Of a stretch of DNA of 33,809 nucleotides, positions 1-9,122 are shown one piece after another. Source of the DNA: Bacteroidales bacterium. GTDB taxonomy: Bacteria; Bacteroidota; Bacteroidia; Bacteroidales; UBA12170. Under the pieces are notes generated by a model. That model was given only the letters and a program-made list of their open reading frames with translations. It ran no database searches and was not told where the DNA came from. A program made the translations under genes and the position numbers. Location of the stretch: NCBI GenBank assembly GCA_016929955.1, contig JAFGHU010000198.1, forward strand, positions 1 to 33,809, given 5' to 3'. The first letter of the stretch is position 1. Each line of letters starts with the position of its first letter.

Positions 1-345
1 GAAGAGAGAAAAATTCGAATGCTAATGTATTTTGGGACTCTTTTCATCGTCGCATTTGAGTGTTTTTGTATTGCGTTTTAATAATTGATGATACGAATTT
101 AAAGAAAAATGTGCTTAACCCCATCATTATTAATCTAAGATTCTATATTAGTTTTAGTTACATTTTGCGAATTCTATTAATTTCAATATATTTGGAAGGA
201 TTTAGAAGCTGCTTTTAATTGAACAGCCGCAGAAAATAGTCGTTCGTTTATAGGAGCGCGGAATTTAAAAAAGAAGAAAAAACGAAGGTGTTCATTCTGT
301 AGTCAGTAAAGCAGAACATTTGAAAATTTTAAATTTTATTTTGTT

Positions 346-1983
346 ATGACGCGACAATTATTGTATCCAGTTAAGTTTATCCTTCTTTCCTTGTTTTACT
401 TTCTGATTTGTTTTTCGGCTTTTTCTCAGTCGACCCAGAAAATGAAATGCGAAACCGTAATTTACGATAACAATGATTTTTTGGTGATTAATCAGACCAT
501 TGGTATGCGTATTCAAGTTATGCAAGGCTCTGAAAAAGGCCAAATGGTTTATTCAGAAACACTTTCGCCTACCACGCAAGCCGATGGTTCTGTTGTGATA
601 GTACTAGGAAACGGGAAAAAAGTGTCCGGAAATTACGATTTAATCGATTGGCAAAACAATGAATATGTGCTTGTTACTGAAATTGATTTATCAGGCGGTA
701 AAAAATACAAGATAAAAGGCACTTGCGATTTAATTCGAGACAAGAATTTTAAACCGCAAAAGCAGGAAAAACCTGTCCAAGATGAATCTGCTATAGATGT
801 GCAAGAAAGAGCAGAAATCTTAAATGAACTATTGAATCAGGCGAATGCCGGCAAAGAGGTGCCTGTTGACAGGAAATTAGAAATCAAACACGAACTTAGC
901 GATGCTTCTTGCTTTGGTAAAGAAGACGGATTTATTGATATCACCATAGAAGGCGATGCGCCTCCTTATCGTTTTTTATGGAGCACTGGCGATACTACTG
1001 AAGATTTACGAAATGTTCCGGCAAATGAGTACGAACTTTCCGTTTGGGATAGCGAAGGCAATAAAAAGGAAGCTCAATTCAGTATTAATGAGCCAAAAGA
1101 ATTGGTTTGTTCTGCCGTTGCCTTTCCGGAAACAGAAGCCGGAAACGATGGTAAAATTAACCTTAGTGTTGATGGTGGCGCTTTAAACTTATACAGTTAT
1201 AAATGGAGTAATAATTCGATCTCCGAAGATATCGCTCATCTTAGTGCCGGAGTTTATACGGTTACGGTTACCGATTTTTACGATTGTAAATGTTCAACAA
1301 CGGTGGTTGTTGAGCGCGAGCTTTTTTTCAAAGCTGATATTCGGCATGCCTCTTGTTTTGGAGCCTCCGATGGAGCAGTTAAGCTAAGCATAGGCGGAGG
1401 AGAAATGCCCTATTCTGTTTTTTGGGATAATGATACGTATAATCCGGATAATGAAAACCTGAAAGCAGGCGATTATTTTGTAGCTGTTATCGATAAAAAC
1501 GGACAAAGAAAAGAAGCCAATTATACGGTAAGTGAACCTTCGGAAATTAGCATTACTGACAGTCTTTTTATTGGTGATGGAACAAATGGAAGTGTTTCTA
1601 TTGATGTAAATGGCGGTATTCCGCCTTACACTTTTTTATGGAGCAATGGAGCAACAACAAAAGATATTGCTAATTTAAGCTATGGCGAATATACGCTTAC
1701 AGTGATGGATGCTTCCAATTGTCAGGTTCAAAAATCGATGCAGTTAATCAATCCTCTTGCAGTTCCTGTTCAGGAAAAAATGGCTGATACGCTAGTCGTG
1801 GATACCCTTGTTATTGATACGCTTAAGTTAGATTTGCCTGCTGTAGATACACTTGTGGTGGATACCAATAAGATGAAAACCTTGCCGGTTGATGATAAAT
1901 CCAAAACGGATCAAGTTAAAGAAATAAAAGAGCAAATTCCGTTGACCGAAAGCAAGAAAAAATCGGATAATTTAAACCGATAA
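346..1983 (+). CDS. Secreted SprB-repeat protein with Bacteroidota-type N-terminal domain and DTLVV-repeat tail
   Basis: ORF 545 aa; N-terminal hydrophobic signal (FILLSLFYFLICFSAFS); about four tandem ~75-aa repeats with SCFG..DG / PPY.F.WS.G..T.D / AG.Y.V.V.D motifs typical of SprB repeats; no obvious C-terminal T9SS sorting domain. Confidence 0.75.
   Translation: MTRQLLYPVKFILLSLFYFLICFSAFSQSTQKMKCETVIYDNNDFLVINQTIGMRIQVMQGSEKGQMVYSETLSPTTQADGSVVIVLGNGKKVSGNYDLIDWQNNEYVLVTEIDLSGGKKYKIKGTCDLIRDKNFKPQKQEKPVQDESAIDVQERAEILNELLNQANAGKEVPVDRKLEIKHELSDASCFGKEDGFIDITIEGDAPPYRFLWSTGDTTEDLRNVPANEYELSVWDSEGNKKEAQFSINEPKELVCSAVAFPETEAGNDGKINLSVDGGALNLYSYKWSNNSISEDIAHLSAGVYTVTVTDFYDCKCSTTVVVERELFFKADIRHASCFGASDGAVKLSIGGGEMPYSVFWDNDTYNPDNENLKAGDYFVAVIDKNGQRKEANYTVSEPSEISITDSLFIGDGTNGSVSIDVNGGIPPYTFLWSNGATTKDIANLSYGEYTLTVMDASNCQVQKSMQLINPLAVPVQEKMADTLVVDTLVIDTLKLDLPAVDTLVVDTNKMKTLPVDDKSKTDQVKEIKEQIPLTESKKKSDNLNR
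1785..1874 (+). repeat. Degenerate 15-bp in-frame repeats encoding DTLVV-like pentapeptides
   Basis: Translation DTLVV-DTLVI-DTLKL-DLPAV-DTLVV-DTNKM within the 346..1983 ORF. Confidence 0.7.
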
Positions 1984-1994
1984 AATCAATAGTG

Positions 1995-2129
1995 ATGCAA
2001 TTTTTTAGAAAAAAGAACAACAAAAATAAACCGAAGTCTTTTGAATGGGGCTATGTTATTATTGTAGGTATAATTGCGCTTGTTGTTCTTTATAAATGCA
2101 TTGAAATTATTAAGGCGGGGTTTGAATGA
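1995..2129 (+). CDS. Small single-pass membrane protein (44 aa), not in the supplied ORF track
   Basis: ATG at 1995, in-frame TGA at 2127-2129; translation MQFFRKKNNKNKPKSFEWGYVIIVGIIALVVLYKCIEIIKAGFE: basic N-terminus then a ~17-residue hydrophobic segment; starts 11 nt after the upstream stop. Confidence 0.5.
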   Translation: MQFFRKKNNKNKPKSFEWGYVIIVGIIALVVLYKCIEIIKAGFE

Positions 2130-2157
2130 TTAGAATGCAGAGTTGAATTGTTTATTG

Positions 2158-2197
2158 AAAAAGAGCTCTGAAACATTTGTTTCAAAGCTCTTTTTTT
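2158..2197. terminator. Probable bidirectional rho-independent terminator
   Basis: AAAGAGCTcTGAAAC-ATTT-GTTTCAaAGCTCTTT hairpin followed by a T run; lies between the plus-strand genes and the minus-strand tRNA. Confidence 0.8.
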
Positions 2198-2200
2198 AAG

Positions 2201-2274
2201 TCGGAGTGGCAAGACTCGAACTTGCGACCACTTGCACCCCATGCAAGCATGCTAGCCAACTGCACCACACCCCG
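2201..2274 (-). tRNA. tRNA-Pro(GGG)
   Basis: Reverse complement CGGGGTGTGGTGCAGTTGGCTAGCATGCTTGCATGGGGTGCAAGTGGTCGCAAGTTCGAGTCTTGCCACTCCGA folds as a cloverleaf: 7-bp acceptor, anticodon stem CTTGC/GCAAG with loop ATGGGGT (anticodon GGG), T-arm GCAAG-TTCGAGT-CTTGC. Confidence 0.93.
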
Positions 2275-2308
2275 TTTTTTATTGTCCGATTTTAGCGAAC
2301 TAAGGCTG

Positions 2309-2337
2309 CAAAATTAAAAAAAATTACAAATCGCCAA
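2309..2337 (-). promoter_or_regulatory. Putative Bacteroidota-type promoter for tRNA-Pro
   Basis: Minus strand TTG-N18-TAATTTTG, matching the TTTG/TAnnTTTG consensus, about 35 nt upstream of the tRNA 5' end. Confidence 0.4.
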
Positions 2338-2366
2338 GGAGAATAAAATAAAAATTAGCGAATCAA

Positions 2367-2819
2367 TCAACTGAGCAATCCTTTTACAATCGCAGAGATG
2401 GTTTTATTATCGGCTTTTCCTGCTAAAGCTTTGGAAGCCATGCCCATAATGCGACCCATATCTTTCATACTCGAAGCACCTGTTTCTGAAATAAGCGCTT
2501 CGATTTTTGCTTTCACTTCTTCAGTGCTCATCTGTTCGGGCAAGTATTTTTCGATAATGGTGGCCTGAAAAAGTTCGTCTTCGGCCAATTCGCTGCGATT
2601 TTGAGCCTGATACATTTCGGCCGATTCTTTTCTTTGCTTAACCAGTTTTTGCAAGAGTTGAATTTCTACAGTTTCAGGAATTTCTTCGCTATTGATATCG
2701 CCACCGGTTTTAATTAGTAAAAGACCGGCTTTAACTGCTCTTAGTGCTTCCAAAGTCTTTTTGTCTTTGGCCAACATCGCTTTTTTAATGTCGTTATTGA
2801 TCTGAATTTCTAAGCTCAT
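2367..2819 (-). CDS. GatB/YqeY domain-containing protein (start moved to internal Met)
   Basis: MSLEIQINNDIKKAMLAKDKKTLEALRAVKAGLL... YqeY-like; the extended ORF start at 2864 reads back through the ftsZ terminator, so ATG at 2819 is preferred. Confidence 0.88.
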   Translation of the reverse strand: MSLEIQINNDIKKAMLAKDKKTLEALRAVKAGLLLIKTGGDINSEEIPETVEIQLLQKLVKQRKESAEMYQAQNRSELAEDELFQATIIEKYLPEQMSTEEVKAKIEALISETGASSMKDMGRIMGMASKALAGKADNKTISAIVKGLLS

Positions 2820-2847
2820 AATCTTTGTATTTTCGAAAAACAAAGGT

Positions 2848-2876
2848 AAAAAAAAACCCGGCAAGCCGGGCTCTTT
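2848..2876 (-). terminator. Rho-independent terminator downstream of ftsZ
   Basis: Minus strand CCCGGC-TT-GCCGGG hairpin followed by nine T's. Confidence 0.85.
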
Positions 2877-2891
2877 TCATCGTCGTTTTTA

Positions 2892-4430
2892 CTAGTCAAC
2901 ATTATCGTGGAGAAACTTGTTGTTCGATTTTATTTCCAATCCATCTTCACTATCTGAAAGCGTAAATCGGGCTACCTCAGAATCGGTTGAAGGTTTGCTT
3001 TGCGAAAGGTTAATATTTTTCCTTTTGTAAGCCGGAGTGCTTTCCAGCTCATCAATATTCATTTTTCCTCCATAAGAAAGTGCTCTTAGTTTTCTAGTCC
3101 GTTCTTTATGTTTATCGTCTTGCGTAGATTTATCAGTCGAAGGCGCCGTTTTTTGGTCTTCGCGTGCGGATTCTTGATCAAACAGCTCATCGTTATAATT
3201 GGCTGTAGTATCACTTTCAATTTCACGTATAACTAGCTCCTTACTGGGCTCAAAATCAAAACTGCGCGATTCGGCCTTTATATCTTTTTTTTCGTCCAGA
3301 TTATAAACAGTCTTTTCTGTTTTGGTTTGTGTTTCCGTGCTTTTTGAGCGATCGATTAATTCAATATTAGGGATAGATTCGTCTGCGATTTCTAAATCCA
3401 CTTTCTTTTGTACCGATTTTAAATCATCCTCCAAAGGAATGACTATTTTATTTTTGTTTTCTTTTGCAATTTTACGATCGAAACCTGTAGCAATTAAAGT
3501 AATACTAATACTATCGCCTAATTCAGGATCTTGTCCACTTCCCCATATCACTTCACAATCATTACCGGTACGGTTTTGGATAATCTCAGTAATTTCACTC
3601 ACTTCATCCATCGATATTTCATTTTCGCCCGAAGCGATATAAAGCAACATATTGGTTGCGCCATTAATGTCATTATCATTTAATAAAGGAGATGAAAGTG
3701 CTTGTTCTGTAGCTTCTATGGCTCGGTTTTCGCCTTCGGCTTTGCCTGCGCCCATTATGGCCACACCGCTATTTCGCATTACCGTATTCACATCCTCAAA
3801 GTCAACATTGATATATCCGGTTACGGTAATTATTTCGGCAATTCCTTTAGCTGCTTTGGTTAAAATATTATCGGCCTGACTAAATGCCTGTGATAGCGAC
3901 AGATTGCCATACAATTCGCGTAGCTTATCATTGTTGATAATCAGTATAGTGTCGACATGTTTTTTTAACTCTGCAATTCCTTCTTTGGCCAACTCAGTAC
4001 GTTTGCGCCCTTCAAAAGCAAAGGGTAAAGTTACAATGGCAACGGTTAAGATATCTAATTCTTTAGCTGCAGCAGCAATAATTGGAGCTGCTCCGGTTCC
4101 GGTTCCACCACCCATACCGGCGGTGATAAAAAGCATTTTAGTATTAATGCTTAATAGTTCTTTAATCTCGTTAATATTTTCAATGGCCGCATTTCGTCCT
4201 ACTGCAGGTTTCGATCCGGCTCCTCGTCCTTCGGTCAAACTTGATCCCAATTGAATTTTTGTTGGAATCGGGCTATCTTCCAGATGTTGATTGTCGGTAT
4301 TGCACAAAATAAAGTCAACATCTTTTATCCCTTGCTTAAACATGTGGTTTACGGCATTTCCGCCGCCACCGCCCACGCCAAGGACTTTGATAATATTGGA
4401 TTGGTTTTTAGGAGAATCGAAATTTAGCAT
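2892..4430 (-). CDS. ftsZ: Cell division protein FtsZ
   Basis: VGGGGGNAVNHM, GGGTGTGAAP tubulin-like signature; long C-terminal tail as in Bacteroidota; position at end of dcw cluster. Confidence 0.98.
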   Translation of the reverse strand: MLNFDSPKNQSNIIKVLGVGGGGGNAVNHMFKQGIKDVDFILCNTDNQHLEDSPIPTKIQLGSSLTEGRGAGSKPAVGRNAAIENINEIKELLSINTKMLFITAGMGGGTGTGAAPIIAAAAKELDILTVAIVTLPFAFEGRKRTELAKEGIAELKKHVDTILIINNDKLRELYGNLSLSQAFSQADNILTKAAKGIAEIITVTGYINVDFEDVNTVMRNSGVAIMGAGKAEGENRAIEATEQALSSPLLNDNDINGATNMLLYIASGENEISMDEVSEITEIIQNRTGNDCEVIWGSGQDPELGDSISITLIATGFDRKIAKENKNKIVIPLEDDLKSVQKKVDLEIADESIPNIELIDRSKSTETQTKTEKTVYNLDEKKDIKAESRSFDFEPSKELVIREIESDTTANYNDELFDQESAREDQKTAPSTDKSTQDDKHKERTRKLRALSYGGKMNIDELESTPAYKRKNINLSQSKPSTDSEVARFTLSDSEDGLEIKSNNKFLHDNVD

Positions 4431-4575
4431 ATGTGGTTATTTTAAAGTACTAAATTAGCTTTAAAACAGGCTTTCTTTAGCTAGTATAAGCCTTTTTATT
4501 AACAAATTAATTGTTGATATCCGCGGAAAACCGAATGGGGAAACGATTCCGTTATCCTAGTATTGCAGTGTACTA

Positions 4576-5862
4576 TTATTTTAGATCTTCTGTATCGCTA
4601 TCGAAAAAATCCTGAATTTTTTGAAAGAAACTTTTATCCTTTGGCATAGGAGATTCCTTTTCAACAGAATGTGTTTCTGCATTTGCAGGTTGTTGATTTT
4701 CATAGTCATAGCGCTCAAATCCTTCAATCACAAGGCCGATACCCGTTGAATATGTCGGACTAGCCAGCTCTTCTATCGTACCTTCGGCCAAATGCTCATT
4801 GGGGTAGCCGATGCGCGTGTCCATACCGGTCATAAATTCAGTAAGTTGCGCAATATGTTTTAATAAAGCGCCACCACCGGTAAGCACAATGCCGGCAATG
4901 AGTTTATTTTCATAACCCGAATTTTTTATTTCGAAATACACATGTTCTATAATCTCTTCAATACGCGCCTGAATTATGCTGGCTAGATTTTTCAAAGTGA
5001 TTTCTTTAGGTGGCCTACCTCGCAAACCGGGAATAGCAACAACTTCTTCCTCTTTGTTTTCGCTTGCCAGAGCAGATCCAAACTTCACTTTTAATTCTTC
5101 GGCATGTTTTTTAATAATCGAACAGCCTTCTTTTACATCTTCTGTAATTACATCGCCGCCAAAAGGAATAACGGCAGTATGTCGGATAATTCCATCGTGG
5201 AAAATGGCTACATCTGTTGTTCCTCCACCAATATCCACCAAGGCAACACCTGCTTCTTTTTCCTCATCGCTCAAAACCGCTTTTGCAGATGCAATAGGTT
5301 CTAAAATCAGATCAACAATATCTAAATCGCTTTTACGAACGCATTTGAAAATGTTTTTTGCGGCGGTAGTTTGACCAATAATAATATGAAAATTTGCTTC
5401 GAGCGAATTGCCCAACATGCCAACAGGCTCACGTATTCCGGGTTCTCCATCAACAATATATTCCTGAGGTATTACATCGATAATTTCTTCACCGGGACTC
5501 ATATTTAAATTGCGCATGCTTTCCAGTAAATCGTCTACATCTTTTTGACAAATCTCATCATCTATGTTTTTGCGAATGATTATTCCCCGATGTTGCAAGC
5601 TCTTAATATGCTGACCAGCAATTCCTACGTTTACATAATCAATTTTAACATTCGATTTGGATTCGGCTTCTTCGATCGCTTTTTTTATGGATTGAACCGT
5701 GTTTTCTATATTTGAAACAACCCCACGTTTAACACCAATAGATTCTGTTTTTCCCGATCCAAGAATTTCTATTTTTCCGTATTTGTTGCGTCGACCTACA
5801 ATAGCGGCAATTTTTGTTGTCCCTATATCCAATCCTACAATTATAATGTCTGAGGCTTCCAT
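4576..5862 (-). CDS. ftsA: Cell division protein FtsA
   Basis: Actin-like ATPase: VGLDIGTTKIAAIVG, VDIGGGTTDVAIF, GIVLTGGGALL; adjacent to ftsZ. Confidence 0.97.
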   Translation of the reverse strand: MEASDIIIVGLDIGTTKIAAIVGRRNKYGKIEILGSGKTESIGVKRGVVSNIENTVQSIKKAIEEAESKSNVKIDYVNVGIAGQHIKSLQHRGIIIRKNIDDEICQKDVDDLLESMRNLNMSPGEEIIDVIPQEYIVDGEPGIREPVGMLGNSLEANFHIIIGQTTAAKNIFKCVRKSDLDIVDLILEPIASAKAVLSDEEKEAGVALVDIGGGTTDVAIFHDGIIRHTAVIPFGGDVITEDVKEGCSIIKKHAEELKVKFGSALASENKEEEVVAIPGLRGRPPKEITLKNLASIIQARIEEIIEHVYFEIKNSGYENKLIAGIVLTGGGALLKHIAQLTEFMTGMDTRIGYPNEHLAEGTIEELASPTYSTGIGLVIEGFERYDYENQQPANAETHSVEKESPMPKDKSFFQKIQDFFDSDTEDLK

Positions 5863-5866
5863 ATTC

Positions 5867-6652
5867 TTAATTTTTTGTGCAAACTACTTGATTCTCGTAT
5901 TTTAGATTTATCGATTTATAAATAGTCCAGTTTATTTTTTCTTTTCCGTTGATATAAAAAAGCTTTAAACGCCTTAATTTATCGTCCATATTGTTTAGTG
6001 TTCCAAATTCTATATAACTAACTCCCGTTTTAGGAATTAATTCGAATTCCTGATCCTGTTTTACGTAAATTTGGTCGATCAATGCATTCAAAAATTGGTC
6101 GTGTTGAATTTTTGCGGCCAAGATATATATTTTTTTATAGATAGCAGGTAAACGAAGCGTATCAATACTGTTCTTATTGAAGTAATTCATATTTACTTTA
6201 GGCAATGCACCATTCGCTAACACTACGCGAACACTGTGCTTTGTAGAGAGTGGCATTACTACCGTGTCGCTTCCTAAATAAAATTGTTGCCCTGCTTGAT
6301 TATAAATGCGAAGAATGGCTTTTCTGGGTTTGGCTTTAATTGAAAAACTTCCACTGATGTCGATAAAAGCATTGAAATCTTGTATATAGCTGATTTTACC
6401 AATGTTTTTTTCGATTTGTTGCAGGTTCAGATTTTTGATCTTTTGTCCTTCAATGGGCTCATGATTTTCGAGAAGCTCTGTTCTTAGCTCTTGTGCTGAT
6501 GTTAGTTGAGGTATTGCAAGATTATTGTTTAATTCTACGTTTAATTTTGGACAAGGCGTATTGCCGTATTTTTGCAAGGCATAGATTTCAAATGCCAATA
6601 AAGCAAGTATAGCAAGTACCCATAAACTTCGGTAGAGTATCTTTTTAATCAT
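5867..6652 (-). CDS. ftsQ: FtsQ-like cell division protein
   Basis: N-terminal TM segment, FtsQ-like size, position between murC and ftsA. Confidence 0.85.
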   Translation of the reverse strand: MIKKILYRSLWVLAILALLAFEIYALQKYGNTPCPKLNVELNNNLAIPQLTSAQELRTELLENHEPIEGQKIKNLNLQQIEKNIGKISYIQDFNAFIDISGSFSIKAKPRKAILRIYNQAGQQFYLGSDTVVMPLSTKHSVRVVLANGALPKVNMNYFNKNSIDTLRLPAIYKKIYILAAKIQHDQFLNALIDQIYVKQDQEFELIPKTGVSYIEFGTLNNMDDKLRRLKLFYINGKEKINWTIYKSINLKYENQVVCTKN

Positions 6653-8013
6653 GCAAAGGCTGTTTTTATGTGTTCAACTAAGCGATCAATATCACCGGCT
6701 CCTAAACTTAAAATCAGACCGGGCTTTTGTTCTTTTAGATAAGGGACAAGCTGCTCTTTACGCAGTAGAATCTTCTCTTTTAGCTTTGTTTTGTCTAGTA
6801 AAACACCACTGTTTATTCCTGCAATAGGTTCTTCCCGAGCAGGATAAATTTCTAGTAAAATCAAGCGATCGAGTAGTGCTAGACTTTCAGCAAAACCATC
6901 CATAAAGTCCCGCGTCCGACTGAATAAATGGGGTTGAAAAATGCCGGTTAATTTTTTATCCGGATACAATTCTTTTACGGACAATATACTTGCTTTTAAC
7001 TCTTCCGGATGATGTGCATAATCGTCGATATAAATCAAGTCTTTGCGCTTGACAATATATTCCATTCTTCGTTTTACGCCTTTGAAAGAAGCCAGAGCCG
7101 TTTTTATAAACTCAGAATCCTCTCCATTTAGATGTGCTGCCGCTGCAGCGGCTAAAGCATTTTCAACATTTAATCTGCCGGGCATGCCTACTTTCACATT
7201 TTCGATTTTTAGTGAAGGACCTAAAATGGTGAATTGATAATTTCCATCGTGCAATTGGAGATTTTCGATCTTAAAATCGGCATTAGTATTGTTCAAGGAA
7301 TAGGTATAAACTCTATGCTTTGTTTTGATGTTTTTTTCTAAGCCGAATTTAATCAGTAATTGCCCGTTTTCTTGTATTTGATCAACAAATTTTTGAAAAC
7401 TTTCTTCCAATCCCTGATGGTTGGAATAGATATCAAGATGATCAGCATCCATAGAGGTGATAAGCGCCGTATTAGGAAATAGTTGCAAAAATGAACGGTC
7501 GAATTCGTCGGCTTCCACAACTAAATTCGGACTGTTTTCGTTGATAATTAAATTGCTGTTATAATTACTTGCAATGCCACCTAAAAAAGCATTGCAGCCT
7601 TTTCCGTTATTTAAAATATGGGCAGTCATACTACTTACCGTAGTTTTTCCATGGGTTCCGGCAATAGCAATGCAGTTTTTATCGCGACTGAGGATTCCTA
7701 ATACCTGACTGCGTTTTAAAAGTGTAAAAGCATTGGCTTTATAATAGTTTAACTCCGTATGCTTTGCCGGTACTGCAGGCGTGTAAATAACAAGTACGTT
7801 TTTCTTGTTCAGAAAAGCGGGATTTATTTTGCTTATATCATCTTCGAAATGAATACTTGCGCCTTCATTTTCAAGCAATTGGGTTAGGGGAGAGCTTGTT
7901 TTATCATAGCCGGCCACTACTTTGTTGTTTGCCATAAAATACCTGGCTAGGGCGCTCATTCCGATACCGCCAATTCCTAATAGGTAGATATGTGTAAACT
8001 GACTTATATTCAT
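6649..8013 (-). CDS. murC: UDP-N-acetylmuramate--L-alanine ligase
   Basis: LLGIGGIGMSALARYF, AGTHGKTTVSSM Mur ligase motifs. Confidence 0.97.
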   Translation of the reverse strand: MNISQFTHIYLLGIGGIGMSALARYFMANNKVVAGYDKTSSPLTQLLENEGASIHFEDDISKINPAFLNKKNVLVIYTPAVPAKHTELNYYKANAFTLLKRSQVLGILSRDKNCIAIAGTHGKTTVSSMTAHILNNGKGCNAFLGGIASNYNSNLIINENSPNLVVEADEFDRSFLQLFPNTALITSMDADHLDIYSNHQGLEESFQKFVDQIQENGQLLIKFGLEKNIKTKHRVYTYSLNNTNADFKIENLQLHDGNYQFTILGPSLKIENVKVGMPGRLNVENALAAAAAAHLNGEDSEFIKTALASFKGVKRRMEYIVKRKDLIYIDDYAHHPEELKASILSVKELYPDKKLTGIFQPHLFSRTRDFMDGFAESLALLDRLILLEIYPAREEPIAGINSGVLLDKTKLKEKILLRKEQLVPYLKEQKPGLILSLGAGDIDRLVEHIKTAFA

Positions 8014-9122
8014 TCGATTAGCTTTAATACTTCTTGAGCAATTTCAATATCGGCATTTGGTTTTGCAAATTGAATAATATTTTTTTTAAGTGCGGCTAAT
8101 TTCTGCTCGTTTTGTAATAAATTTATGCACGTTTCAAATAGCTTTTCATTTGCATCCTTATTCGGAATAAGCAGCGCCGCATTTTTATCCGCCAAGCTTT
8201 GTGCATTTTTTGTTTGATGATCTTCGGCCGCGCTAGGCAGTGGAATAAAAACACAAGCTTTTGCCGTAGCACTTAACTCTGAAATGGCAATGGCTCCGGC
8301 ACGTGAAATTACTAAATCGGCTGCTGCATACGCTAAATCCATTTCGCTTATAAATTGATGGGCTTTAATATGCTTAGCCTGATACTCGCTAATATGCGCT
8401 ACAGCATCTTTAATTCCTGTAATTCCGGTTTGCCAAATCAATTGAAAATCGGCTTCTGCCCATTTTTTGAAATGAGCAAGTATAGCTTGATTAATTGCTC
8501 TTGCACCTAAGCTGCCGCCTACAAGTAAAATGGTTTTTTTATCCGGAGATAGTTTAAAATGCTGTAGTGCTTGTATTCTTTTTCCTTCCGTTTGGATGAT
8601 GTGTTTTCGGATAGGATTTCCTGTTTCGATAATTTTATTATTCGGAAAAAACCGATCCATTCCGGGATAGGCAACACAGATCGTTTTTGCTTTTTTTGCC
8701 AGAAGTTTGTTTGTAACTCCGGGATACGAATTTTGCTCTTGTATCAGTGCCGGTACTCTTTTCCTACCTGCCATATATAGTGTTGGTCCACTGGCAAAAC
8801 CTCCAACACCAACAACCACGTCTGGTTTAAACTGTTTAATTATGCGGCCGGCTTTCCATAAACTGCTGAGTAATTTAAGGGGAAACATCAAATTTTTTAA
8901 ACTCAAGCTACGCTGAAAACCGCTAATCCAAAGGCCTTTAATTTGAAAACCTGCAGCCGGGACTTTTTCCATTTCCATTTTATCTTGTGCTCCAATAAAA
9001 AGGAAATTGCTCTTTGGATGAATTTTTTTAATGGCTTGTGCTATAGCAATAGCAGGAAAAACATGGCCGCCGGTTCCGCCGCCACTTATTAATACATTGA
9101 TATTTTTGTTTTCCTCTATCAT
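8010..9122 (-). CDS. murG: UDP-GlcNAc:lipid I N-acetylglucosaminyltransferase
   Basis: ISGGGTGGHVFPAIAIA, VGGFASGP, VGGSLGARAIN. Confidence 0.97.
   Translation of the reverse strand: MIEENKNINVLISGGGTGGHVFPAIAIAQAIKKIHPKSNFLFIGAQDKMEMEKVPAAGFQIKGLWISGFQRSLSLKNLMFPLKLLSSLWKAGRIIKQFKPDVVVGVGGFASGPTLYMAGRKRVPALIQEQNSYPGVTNKLLAKKAKTICVAYPGMDRFFPNNKIIETGNPIRKHIIQTEGKRIQALQHFKLSPDKKTILLVGGSLGARAINQAILAHFKKWAEADFQLIWQTGITGIKDAVAHISEYQAKHIKAHQFISEMDLAYAAADLVISRAGAIAISELSATAKACVFIPLPSAAEDHQTKNAQSLADKNAALLIPNKDANEKLFETCINLLQNEQKLAALKKNIIQFAKPNADIEIAQEVLKLIE

Noticed and set aside
39-53. CTCTTTTCATCGTCG occurs at about 39-53 and again at 2871-2885
   Set aside because: A single 15-nt match pair is not surprising in 34 kb of AT-rich sequence; no flanking similarity beyond it.
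1-345. 345-nt left-edge region without ORF
   Set aside because: Checked for tRNA, repeats and clear hairpins; nothing supportable beyond ordinary intergenic or truncated leader sequence.
3322-4254. Plus-strand ORFs (106, 75 and 116 aa) inside ftsZ
   Set aside because: Antisense to a strongly conserved CDS, no recognisable family, typical shadow ORFs.
4976-5374. 132-aa plus-strand ORF antisense to ftsA
   Set aside because: Shadow ORF with low-complexity Ser-rich composition arising from the opposite strand.
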